Both the position numbers and the translations under genes were made by a program. Positions 11,287 through 23,600 of a DNA stretch of 64,000 nucleotides are shown here, one piece after another; the stretch's first letter is position 1; every line of letters starts with the position of its first letter. The notes under the pieces were generated by a model. The model had not been told where the DNA came from. It searched no databases and saw only the letters and a program-made list of their open reading frames with translations. The stretch is from the NCBI GenBank assembly GCA_032622095.1, contig CP136061.1, positions 230,638,944 to 230,702,943 on the forward strand, given 5' to 3'. This stretch comes from Siphonodentalium dalli (Eukaryota; Mollusca; Scaphopoda; Gadilida; Siphonodentaliidae).

Positions 11287-11797
11287 TTGAAAAGCGACGA
11301 AAATCCTATATCTGAATTACGTCTCTAGAAGTGTCCATAATATTTCATTTCTACGACGACGCGGCATTCCCAACATGAAGTAATAAACCGTTTCCAAATA
11401 TGGAGTGTATTCCTGTCGCAGCAAATGTTTGTGAGAATCTTAGTATTTAAACATAGTTATAAATAATAAAACTAAATGCGAATATCATTGTCTGATAGAA
11501 AAAAACTCGAAGATGATGTCTCCTATATTGCGATGAGTAAAATGAAATATGGAGATATCGCCTGTATTCAGTTTTCCAACAATAGTTGAGTTTGACAATG
11601 TGTGGGGAAAATTGTCAGCACGTCATTGACCTCTGATCTCTGACGTTATTTTCTATGCCATAAACCAATGAAATCGCGCGCAGTCTGTGCCACTCTCCAA
11701 TGAAATGGAGGCAATCGCTTCAACATAGAACCTAATTTTAATAGATAATTCTAGAGACGTAATTCCGATATAGGATTTTCGTCGGCTTTTCCGACAG
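11287..11797. mobile_element. MITE with ~43-bp terminal inverted repeats
   Basis: The left arm contains CGACGAAAATCCTATATCTG followed by AATTACGTCTCTAGA; the right arm contains the reverse complement, TCTAGAGACGTAATTCCGAT followed by ATAGGATTTTCGTCGG, with one or two mismatches. About 420 bp of non-coding DNA lies between. The target duplication and superfamily were not resolved. Confidence 0.7.
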
Positions 11798-11892
11798 ACT
11801 GTTATCTCCTGTGTGTGTTTCGTACTGCTGGTTGTTGAATCCTCTATAGTTCACGCCTGTCACATTGTGGGGAGGTACCGGAGGCTGCTTTT

Positions 11893-13779
11893 TTGCAGTG
11901 GCTAAACCGCTTCAGCTATATACCGGTCTTTGGCCGGACCAGAAATCGAAGGGTGGCTGCTGAGCTAGGTGTCATTTTATTTGTTTTCCGTACAGCAACT
12001 CAAATAAAAAAGCAATGTATCGCTCGTATGAATGATGATTCGCAAATTTCCAATGATGCTGGGGTATTACCTCAGTACTTGGTTCTTGGATTTGATCGGG
12101 ATGTGAAAAGACCTTCTATTTTTGTCATTGATAAAAGGCTACAAAGCGTTGCAGGACAATTGAAATATGTCAATCCAATCAGAACTGGGCCAATAAGTGG
12201 CTGTCTCGTGATTGAATGTTCAAAGAAAGTTCAATCAGATGTTCTTCTGCAGTTGATAACTATCGCACTACATCAGTGTTGGTTACTCCTCACAAGACAA
12301 TGAATAGTAGCAGCGCTGTTTTGGTCACCCGCGATTTAGCTGATTTTTCGAAATCAGAAATATTGGCGGAATTAATTAGCGCCACAGTGGGTTACAGAAA
12401 TCCGTCGATTTACAGAGTTAATGGACTAAAAGTTCATTTGGATGGTTATCTTCTGATATTCAATCGGTGCGAACATCCACCGAAATTGAGGGTTAGGTAC
12501 ATGAAGGTAGATTTAAAGGCACGTGAGGCCTTAGTTGTTCAAAATATTCATATTTGTTCCAATCACCGTAAACATAAACACATTAAAACGCATACAGTTT
12601 CGTTCATATATACCATGACCATCGCGTAAACAGCATGTTATCATAAAGATTTACTATATTTTACCTAAACAAGAGCCTGATTGTGTCACAGAAGACAGCA
12701 CAATGCTGCTGGCTAATCACACACAAATGGCATAAACGCTCTTTATTCGATCCATATCAGGAATTCACCAACAAAGAACGCTCTTTATGTTTACCATCAT
12801 AATATAAACAAACACCAGAAAAGTAACTTTTTATGCTTTTGTTTACATAACAATGGTCAAATATATGACAATAACATACTGTTTATGCGATATTTCTTAT
12901 TTGTATACGGACAAAGTATGTCTACATTTTGTTCTTTCTGTTTGTGGCGATTTTTGACGGGTGGAAATATTTTCATAGTATACCCACCGCCAAGGCCAAC
13001 CGTACATTTAAGTACCTGTGTTCCAGATCCATTACTTTTTTTTAGCAGTCAGAGCTATGGCCAAGAACATTGTACAGAAAGTAAAGAAACCATTTGTGCA
13101 CGCTGTTCTGTTTCTGGTTATGGTCATACGGATTGTACAAATCTTCAACATGTTCGAAGTGTCAAAGTTCGCATGGTGCAATGGATCGCTCATGTCCCAT
13201 TTGGGACTATGAATTCAAGATACAAAGATGTAAGGCTGAGAAACATTTATCGTATATAAATGTAAAGAAAATAGTTTCTGCCAGTCATCAGTTCCACAGG
13301 TCACATACTCAGCTGCTGTTTCTAGAAAACAATATGTTGATGCCAGCACTCAGACAGATAGTCTAATAAAAATCGTCAATATGTCATTAGTAACACAAGT
13401 TCAATTGAACGATATTACTCCTGTTCCAGGACCTGTATCACAAGCAATGGATACAACTACTGCAGTTGTTAATTTTGTGCCGAAACAAACTAAGCAAGTT
13501 GATCCTATTGTTCAAACACAAAAATCTCAAAATCTGTCAAAAGTTTCGACTCTCAGAAAAACAGGTTGATCTTTGAGTTTGCAAAGTTTGACACGATGCT
13601 CAAAGAGAAAGAAAACAGATTCAGAAAATCAGGCTCCCTATACATGGTGTTGGGCGAGGATGACCGTCGGTGAGGGATCACCTTCTGCGTCAACCACCTG
13701 ATTGTCAACTTGAAGAATTGATAAAGGCTCATGCCAAATTCATCAGATATTATAATCATCTTGTCACCAATACATAACC
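11893..13779 (+). pseudogene. LINE ORF1 (gag-like, zinc-knuckle), decayed and split by a TTAA element
   Basis: Readable blocks in order: LQSVAGQLKYVNPIRTGPIS with LVIECSKKVQSDVLLQL; then VTPHKTMNSSSAVLVTRDLA with EILAELISATVGYRNPSIY and LRVRYMKVDL; then, after a 491-bp insertion (12517-13007), VPDPLLFFSSQSYG, ICARCSVSGYGHTDC, a further knuckle and RSCPIWDYEFKIQR; finally a polar tail with VDASTQTDSLI. This order (RRM-like gag region, CCHC knuckles, C-x2-CPxW-E block) is that of ORF1 proteins of Jockey/CR1-group LINEs, which package LINE RNA. Blocks lie in different frames, so several frameshifts have accumulated. No ORF2 follows. Confidence 0.75.
12517..13007. mobile_element. TTAA-specific MITE, copy 1 (inside LINE ORF1)
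   Basis: Flanked by TTAA at 12513-12516 and 13008-13011, with short termini AGGCACG on the left and CGTACAT on the right. It is about 90% identical by eye to the copy at 19205-19701. It interrupts the ORF1 reading frame after MKVDL, which resumes as STCVPDP once the insert and one TTAA are ignored, so the empty site can be deduced. Internal 'aacgctctttat' motifs are shared with other repeats here. TTAA targeting suggests a piggyBac-like mobiliser. Confidence 0.85.
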
Positions 13780-14500
13780 GACGTGTTGCACCTACTATAC
13801 ATATGTGAATAGTTATATAACAGTGTATATCTTTGCTGACTACATGTCAGATTATGTTCCCAAAACAAGTTCTTTATAAGCAGATAATGTGCGGAATTTC
13901 GGCTGACGACGTGGCGAAAACAAACACTTCAGTGCATTATGATTTAACAGCAAAACAGTTGTTTTAGTAAGCAAATTAACTATGAAAGTATGCGCAAATA
14001 TCGAATTTCGGGTGAACAAAGTATTTTCGTTGCAGCAAGCGATCGGCTCAGTCACTGATTGTTAAAACATATCTGCTAATAATTATTTGATTGACATCTG
14101 TGGAAAGACCGGTCCATTTCGGATTTATAAATATACACACTAATTGTTGATCCATGTTGGTTAGTGTTTCTACTGTTCAGTGTTAGCCATATATCTATGT
14201 TTATGTCACTTATGTGTGGGAGAGAAGCCTTTGTTAGTTTTCTACAAACTTGTGCCTCTATCCCTTTAGCAATGATTGCACGGCTTATAAAATATGTTCA
14301 AGCAATGATCTCCTGAGCTTGATAATCATAGTTGGAACGATGACATAGTGACATTCACCGGACAGCATAGATAGCACTTAGTAGATATGTACGCCATTCA
14401 TAATCGCGGTCAGACATACATAGGAACGCTTATCGTATTTGTCTCTGGTCACTGACGTACGGTACTCGATCGAATATCCGGCACCAGGATATATTCGACC
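13780..14500. other. 5' flank of the EPDR gene; possible promoter region
   Basis: No coding sequence is seen. A tract around 13865-13935 (AGCAGATAATGTGC) is shared with 20290-20310, so part of this flank is a dispersed repeat. I cannot identify a confident TATA box, initiator or transcription start; a 5' non-coding exon may exist upstream. Confidence 0.35.
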
Positions 14501-14638
14501 ATGTTCCTTATACTCTTGTGGGTTGCTTCTGTTATAGCGGTGCCACAGCCATGTTGCTGGGATCTCCAGTACGAACTCACAGTCACTGAATTCGGTGAGG
14601 CATTGGACAATAGAAACCACCACGTGGAAGAGAAGGAG
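14501..14638 (+). CDS. EPDR exon 1 (signal peptide, PQPCC)
   Basis: Encodes residues 1-46. ATG at 14501 is the first Met and is followed directly by a hydrophobic signal core (FLILLWVASVIAV), so the start is well supported. The donor is GAG|GTAAGA, phase 0. The CC pair just after the signal is typical of invertebrate ependymin-related proteins. Residues EFGEALDNRNHHVEEKE precede the junction. Confidence 0.88.
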
Positions 14639-17600
14639 GTAAGAATAATCAATGTGTATGTACGAAATATATTTGGCTTTTAATTTTATTTCTTATTTAG
14701 AAGAAAATAGTTTTAGCCATAGAAGTTTAAGTCTATTTGACGGATTTATCAGAAGCGTTCGGCGGAGTTACTTGTCCTTAATTAGTAAGGTTTTGCGAAT
14801 TTTCCTATGGCCATTTGTTGAACTTATTATCTGAACATTTCCTAAATTCCCATTTCCATTTCGTAAATGAGTATTAGTAAAGAAATGGCTAAGTGAAATA
14901 TATGTATTATAAATCTGAAAACTAGAATATGAAAAACTGGTACAGTAGAATCTGCAAACAAAAAACTGGTACCACAGAATATTAATCGCCTGGCGTAGAA
15001 GATACCGTCTGAGAATCTCTCATAATTCGCCAAAAGCAAACGTCCCTTAGCAAAATTATCACATTTGCTGCAAAGTTTTACCATGCAAATTATGTTGCTG
15101 CAAATTTTACCGCAATCTTGCTGCAATGCCATTAGTTCGCTGCAATTTTTACCATGCAAATTAGGTTGCTGGTAAACATTACCGCAATGCCATGTTCCTG
15201 CAAATTTCGTGCGATGTCACAACAATATCAACCATTCACTTAATCTAAGTTTTCCTACAATCATTGCATGTAATGTCACATTCAAAAGCAGGCAATCTTC
15301 GGGATAAACTCTAGTGTCGGGTGTAAGTTTCATGCTCGCATAACACAAGGTCTCATGAATATAAATTAACGTGTGACATATTCGCACAAGCCCACATCTT
15401 TCATGGAAGCAACTAAGCAATAGCCATTTTCAGACCGACATTTTATCCGATATTGTTGGCCTATATACACTCTGCACATATCAATTTATAATTATATTCA
15501 ATCCAAATTTGGTGTTTTAGAAACGGCAAAATGAATCCTGCAATTTGTATTTTGTTTCGTCGCCAACATCGGGCCATTTTGCAACCGCAAATAGTAATAT
15601 GCGTTGTTATGGCATAATGTGAATGAAGAAAATGTGCATTTCAACGCAAACTACAAATATCCATTGATTTTAGAAATTACAAACGTATTTGTTTTGTATA
15701 CAAACTTGCTCCATCTCTGATTCCAACTGTTTTACCATACAACCATGTATATTCCATACAGCCATGTATATACCCAAGCTGCAAAACGCAGTTCAGTCTC
15801 CTCGCTACGCTATGTCTGAACGCTGCCGGATTGTTTATTTTCTTAATTAATTCTAACATTTGTTATTGAAGTGCTTTGTCGGTTACAATTAATTCTGGCT
15901 TGTTCTAGACAATTTTCAAATGAATATGGACAGTTCAGTTTATCAGAATAATGCAGAATGAATTGTAACCACTCAAAGTCTCAAATAAATGTTACATATC
16001 TTCACATTACGTGTAGGTGCAGGCAGCGGTAAGTCCTACGTAGGGGACTTAACTCTGCATGGAGCTTGGTACCATGCAACCATGTATATGCCATACAACC
16101 ACGTATATATCGTACAACCATGTATATACCTTACAACCATGTATATGCCATACAACCATGTATATATCGTACAACCATGTATATACCTTACAACCATGTA
16201 TATGCCATACAGCCATGTATATACCATATAAACTGTATTATACTCTTATATGGTGGAAGTCAAGAAACATCTTATTACAGGGTACCTCAATTTACGTATA
16301 TGACTTCATTCATCACCGAATCTCAGAAACCTTCAGACTCAGAAATGAAGATGGAACAATGGACAACGGAAAAAAGGTTTATGACTTCAACGTTGTGAGT
16401 ATAGAATGCATGGCATATTCATTATCCCGGGCCACAATTACAACAACATGATGTTCATAAATCCTTTCATGACTACAAATAGCTTTTGTGTTAATAAAAT
16501 ACAGACGAAACTGAAGAATGGGTATATTATTTGTCTATAAAATCATAATAACTGGGTTTTTTTCAATGGTAAGATCGTGGTAAAGCTGTAGTTGAAATAC
16601 AATTTGCCGGAGTGAGGCTGCAAGATAGTGTTGCCTTCTCGTTACGCTTTGTGGTATGCTTTGAACGTTTTCGCGGCGATTTTTGTTCTAAAAATAGCAC
16701 ATAAAACTGTCCCGCGGATGTGATCAGAAATTCTAAATAAAATTTATATTATTGTTCCGACTGTGTTTTGTCATTACTTGTACATAGCTAGTGCTAGAAC
16801 ATATTTCAGTGCTCTTGTAAAAGTTCAATTTGTTTATTCAGTGTTTTGACAATCGGGAGAGATTGTTATAAGTGGCGGCACTTCTCATCCAATCCCTTCC
16901 CTTTTGCACCACACTACACATTGATAAAATAAAATATGTTTAAAGATGTCTTGTCCGATTTTACACCACAAAAACACCTGCACAACATAAATACCAGAAA
17001 ATAATTGGATCAGACCAATGAGCCAAATATTCATACCGGTATGGATGTTTGGAAATTTTGCCGCTCAGTGTACTCTTATGACAAAACATGTTCTGAATCT
17101 GACCTGACAGTGTGGTTTACTAGCAGGGAATATAGTTTTCAACTACCTTGAAGTAATATACACTTATTGGCGGAGCATTTATAATCTTGACTTGGCGATA
17201 TATAAATAGTATATTATTGATATGGTACACATACAGGCTGGTTTACTTCTGCTTCTCGTTTCCACCGCGTAATGTTGTTCCGCCCTGTACTCGTATTGGC
17301 TTCAGCGATCTGATTTGTCCACGCTGGACTCTTATTTCGCACTGTATGGTTATTCGGACACAACGAGTAATTATATACGAAATTACTGAAAGATCAATTG
17401 GGGGTTATTTTATTTATTTAATTACTCTGTCGGTAAAAACCAATTGCCACAATCGATCACCCAGTCGTTCCTTATAATCATATACCATTAATAACTTTAA
17501 AGGGGTACTGTACCCAAGATGTTGTTGTTGGTTTCTATAATCCCCGAGTCGGAGAATAAGGTAACAACTTTTCCATTTTTTGAAAGTCTGTTGAGTACGA

Positions 17601-20600
17601 AGTATTGTTACGGATGGCAAATTTACCGGAATGCAAAAATACAAATTGTCGTTGTCGAGTAATTTTTGTACAGTTTTCAACCAAATGAATCAAATAAACA
17701 TTATATTATATGCTTAGTAGTCCCATATACTCATTTAAGTTAGTGTATGTCACTAGTCAATGAGTGGCTTGGGTTTTCTCCCCGTATAAGCATAATGTTT
17801 CAAACGATCGTGTGTGCAATTGTTTTATTAATCCAGTATCCCTCAATTATAATTTGATTACGTTTTGTACACGGAAATTCCAATTTTAAGAGACGCCATT
17901 TTATGGCTGGAGCCATAAAATCAATTTATATTAAATTATTAACTTTTAAATTATTAAATTTTAAGATAGCCTATTAACCTGAGCGGCGATCATATAATTA
18001 CATTACATACATACATTCATACATGTGATTTGGCACGGAGTCCAATGTTAACATTAAAATATACAATGGTATAAGTTAAATTAAGTAAAATTATACAGTT
18101 TATAAAACCTTCATTCATCAATTTTCATACACCCGTCACAAGGTCTAGAGGGTGCGTCATTATAACAACACAACGCAGATAAGCTAACCGAAACAAGTGT
18201 TTCTCATTTTGAGAAACAGTGGTCATGGAAACCAGATACGTTACCACTATCATGTGGCTAGGCACATAATCAGAGTATTGCTATTGGTTCGAATGCCATG
18301 CATGTATCAATGCTCGTATTCTAATCCACCTAGTTTTTAGTTCAATCACATGGCGAAACGAAATGACGTTTTTTCGGAAACATGTGGTACATGTATGTGC
18401 ACTCCAAGCTTTGCGAAATTAACGGCGGCAAGTAACTTGAATCAGATATAATAAACTATAATAAATTTTCAGGGGAAGTTGTACACGATGTTGCTGAACG
18501 ACACTCAATGTCACACGCGTGCCTGGACATGGGGAATTGGGAGTCATTGTATCCACGGTAGGCATTCCACTCGTATTGGCTGCAGAACCCTAGCAGCTGT
18601 TCCATCAGTCTAAATAAAATTAGACCGTGTTTCATTGGAATCAACTATCGGTCTAAAGACGGGAGAAATCGAGCCAATGCGCAGCGAGCGATGAGTTGCT
18701 TGACAAATGAATAGCTTCCTGCAAATTCAATTAATATTAACTTATTCATACAAGCTACACCCGCGATATTTGACTGCAATCTCATGAAGTTATAGAATAA
18801 ACAACACGTTAGCGTCGCGTATCACAACTGACCAAACGTATCTTAAAAATAAAAAAAAATAAAGTACGTTTATTCATAATTGGGGAATGATCAGACAAAA
18901 CAAGTATACATAATAGAACTGTATTTGCAAAAATATTTTTTTAAATAGTATTTTCTCCTAGCCGATGGATATTACGTCACGTGCTAAATAAGGACCATTA
19001 CAACTTCGAATAATCGGACAGTAAATGCCAAGGGCGTGTTCTAAATAAGGAGATGACGTAACATGACCGCGGTGCAGCTCAATAATATCTATTATAGCGT
19101 GCTTATCGCTATATTTTCATTACACTGGTCTTTATTATATATAGCATCTGAAATGCGAAGCTTGTATTCTGCATGCTGTTGAACTACAGGAGCCAAATAA
19201 TTAAAGGCACGTGAGGCCTTAGTTGTCGAAAATATTCATATTTGTTCCAATCACCGTAAACAGAAAAAAACAGTAAAACGCATACAGTTTCGTTCATATA
19301 TACCATGACCATCGCGTAAACAGCATGTTATCATAAATACCTACTATATTTTACCTAAGCAAGAGCCTGATTGTGTTACAGAAGACAGCACAATGCTACT
19401 GGCTAATCACACACAAATGGCATAAACGCTCTTTATTAGTTCCATATCAGGAATTCACCCACAAAGAACGCTCTTTATGTTTACCATCATAATATAAACA
19501 AACACCAGAAAAGTTACTTTTTTATGCTTTTGTTTACATAACAATGGTCAACCATATGACAATAACATACTGTTTGTGCGATATTTCTTATTTGTATACG
19601 GACAAAGTATGTCTACATTTTGATGTTCTTTCTGTTTGAGGCGGTTTTTGACGGTTGGAAATATTTTCACAGGATACCCACCGCCAAGGCCAATCGTACC
19701 TTTAAGACGGAAAATCGTTTACTTGCGTTTTGAAAACAACTATCGGCATAAATCAATAACATGGCAGGGACCTACGTCATTAACGTAATCTCTAAACCAT
19801 CGATTCAGACGTTCTGATAACTGCTATCTGGACCTCATGCAGTGGATGACCTAGATATTTGTTGCTGGAGTTATTGTACTTACGTGTGAACGGGATTGTG
19901 TACATTTCACGAACATCTATGAAATGGTTGATGTATGTCTGATGTTAAAAATTGGGGCACAATCGATACCTATTTTCCTCAACATATCCTCGCGCAAATG
20001 CTCACAAAATCGACCTATAATCTGAAATAGGTTCATAATTGATAATGGACTCATATCCGTTATTTCGTTTTGTGGCGCTCGCCACAGAGAAAACACGTGC
20101 TAAAGAGCGTAAACCTGAAAAGTCGCGAGTTGGCTTCTTTATGTTATTGTCAGCGCATAATCTGCATAACATCGCCACATTATGAGTCGATAATGTGACT
20201 AAAACGCTCTCATTTTCAGCACATTGTCGACTCAAAATGAGGCGATTCTAAGCACATTATCTACCAAAAACAAGTTATATTATTAGCAGATAATGTGCTG
20301 GTTTTCGGGAGAACAGGATGATTTTCCTTGTAAATTTCAGTTATAAATATGACTTTTTAATTTTAACTGATTATCTAATGTACAGCGGTTATTTAATGTA
20401 CAGTGTGAATTTCCATGGCTCATTTATTAGTTTATCCGGTCAGACAAACGTATGTGTTAAACAAATGTAACATCAACACAGCTATGGGTTAGAGACTTGA
20501 TTGGTAACGTTGGTTCCTGGCCCCGAATAGGATGGAAAGTAGTTAACTTAAGTTTGGAAAACAACCCCATTTTAACCTTACCATTGACTCTTTCTTACCC

Positions 20601-23600
20601 CAAAAATTACACACCTTTGATGCAATTCAATTCAACCTTTTACTATGTTCAAAATATATGCCATGCTTTAGTAAATATGCGAACAATATAATTCTAGTAT
20701 GAAATAACTACTTGTCAGGCTCGCAAAATACAATTGTCTCATATAAACCATGGATATAATATATGAGAATAAACAATTTGTATTTCTATTCCATGTTTTA
20801 TCTAGTAGACAGGATTCAGCCCTATTAATAATCAGTAGTAAGGGGTGTATAGGGGTGACACCCAATGAATCAACCCTGCATGGTTGTGTTGTCCTGCTAA
20901 TTTGTTGTGATGCTTGTTGGTCTCGCTGCTGAATTGCTATTATGATGGTATAGTGCAAACTGATGCTGTTAATAGAAAGGTACCGTTATAGTTTCTAAAG
21001 TTGTCATTTTCGTAGTGGCTGTATGAAATATCCAAGAACCGATGTACTTTAAAATAATTCAACAATGGCTGTGATAGTGCTGTGATGGTGTTGTGGTGGT
21101 GCTGTGATGGTGCTTGCCAAACGACATAATCTAGGCTTGCAACAACCATCACACCCATTCCTGAAATATTAGAAACTAGCTGATGTGCCCGACTTCGTCC
21201 GGGCTATTTATGAATTTCTTTGTGATCGCTTCCGTCTGGGTAGAATATACAACGTCTGGACTTTGTGGACGTTGCAAAATTGAGTCTGATGGGGAATTAC
21301 GAACAATTGTTCGATCGGTCCAGAAACATGCCTATATGAGCATATATGAGCGAGGTCAACGTCAAGGTCAAGGACACGGTCGCACGCGAAATTGGACTCG
21401 CCCATACTGTTCCGGGGATCAAAGTAGGCCTACATACCAACGGATCGGTCAAGCAGTTTTCGAGTCTATAACACACATACATAAATATATACATACAAGC
21501 ATACATACATACATACATACTACACACAGACAGAAGTTCCAAAATATGTAATAAAATATGTACGTTTCGAAAAGTTATGTATATATTGGCTTTTCCTCGA
21601 TTCGTTCAGACAAGCAAAACACGGCGAAAAAAAAACTTTAGTTATAATAACGGTATTCGTTATTAATTGAATCAGTTTTCACTACCAGTACCACAGCAAA
21701 TCAGCAGGACTTACCACCATTATAGACAATTAGCAGGCACCATCACCAATATATACAATTAGCAGGACCCACCGCCATTATAGCAAATCACCAGGACTTA
21801 CCACCATTATAGCAAATCAGCAGCACCCACCACCATTATAGCAAATCAGCAGGACCCACCACCATTATAGCAAATCACCAGGACTTACCACCATTATAGC
21901 AAATCAGCAGCACCCACCACCATTATAGCAAATCAGCAGCACCCACCACCATTATAGCAAATCAGCAGGACCCACCAACATTATAGACAATTAGCAGGAC
22001 CGACCACCATTATAGCAAATCAGCAGCACCCACCACCATTATAGCAAATCAGCAGGACTTACCACCATTATAGCAAATTAGCAGGAACCACCACCATTAT
22101 AGACAATTATCGGGACCCACCACCATTATAGCAAATCAGCAGGACCCACCAACATTATAGACAATTAGCAGGACCGACCACCATTATAGCAAATTAGCAG
22201 GACCCACCGCCATTATAGCAAATCAGCAACACCCATCACCATTATAGCAAATTATCTTGACCCACCGCCGTGATAGCAAATCAGCGGGACCCACCACCAT
22301 TATAGCAAATCAGCAGGACCCACCAACATTATAACAAATCAGCAGGACTTACCACCATTATAGACAATTAGCAGGAACCACCACCATTATAGACAATTAG
22401 CAGGACCGACCACCACTATAGACAATTAGCAGGACCCACCGCCATTATAGCAAATCAGCAGCACCCATCACCATTATAGCAAATTATCTTGACCCACCGC
22501 CGTGATAGCAAATCAGCGGGACCCACCACCATTATAACAAATCAGCAGGACCCACCGCCATCATATAGCAAATTAGCAGGATCCACCGCCCATTATAGCA
22601 AATTAGCAGGACCCACCGCCATTATAGCAAATTAGCAGTACCCACCACCATTATAGCATATTATCAGGACAACTTGACCAGGGTTGCCTATCCGAATTAC
22701 CATTCTCCTTATATTATCTCCAATAGCCGGATCCGAGTACCTGGGCAGCGCATACTTAGGATATGGAAGCGACAAATTATCGTTCGATAGCTGGTACTTT
22801 CAAACAACGAGCGACGGCCGAGGGGTTCATTTCGATGTGACGTCAGACAGCTGCATCCCTGTGATGAGGACATCGAAAGGCATAGAGGCTGGGAGTAAGT
22901 ATGCCGAACGATATATTTATTACCTCATCTTTAAGGAGAGATTATCTGTTATATAATACAATGTACAGTGTACATGTACATAATATAGTAATACAATGAG
23001 TATTCGGGGACCATTTTGTATTATCTGTTATATAATACAATGTACAGTGTATATGTACATAATATAGTAATACAATGAACACGTACATAATGTAACGTAC
23101 TACTCTATGGGTATTCGGGGACCATTTTGACCAAAATCTGGGGTAGACACCCACCAATCCACAGCCAATGCAGCCACGTCCCTGCTGCCAATTATGATAT
23201 AAAATATTTGCAAATAAAGAACCCTTCTGATTGGTCCCATACTTCATACTTTATTATATGACTGTTATTATTTTCACCGAATGACACTATTGTTTGGTGA
23301 TGGTTTTCCGATAAATCGGATCATGATAGTATCGTGATCTGATTCCATATCATATGTGTCTGAATCAGAATGAGGCTCCTGAACTATTTTCATCTGAGAC
23401 TTAAATTTCTTCTTAAAATTGTTGTTGTTGATTAAATTGTTGCGATTTGTTCATTAAATTTGAATTCAACAGATCACCTTTTGGATGGTTGTAATAATTA
23501 AGTTAAAATGGTCATATAATAAATATATTATTACTACAGTGAAGTGATCTGAGTCCCCACATCACGTCTCGTTGAGATGAGACTCGCAGCCTGCATCAGC

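Larger units (their letters stand above)
20871..22686. mobile_element. MITE family member with expanded internal minisatellite and nested Helitron-like insertion
   Basis: The left end CAACCCTGCATGGTTGTG(TTGTCCTGCT) is mirrored at the right end by AGGACAACTTGACCAGGGTTG. Left-end internal sequence (GCTGAATTGCTATTATGATGG, AAACTGATGCTGTTA) matches the related element at 59471-59799, which has the corresponding stretch AAACTGATGCTGTTATTG. A Helitron-like copy (about 21176-21550) and a 29-bp minisatellite (21695-22672) occupy most of the interior. It ends about 40 bp before EPDR exon 4. No clear target duplication was seen. Confidence 0.55.
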
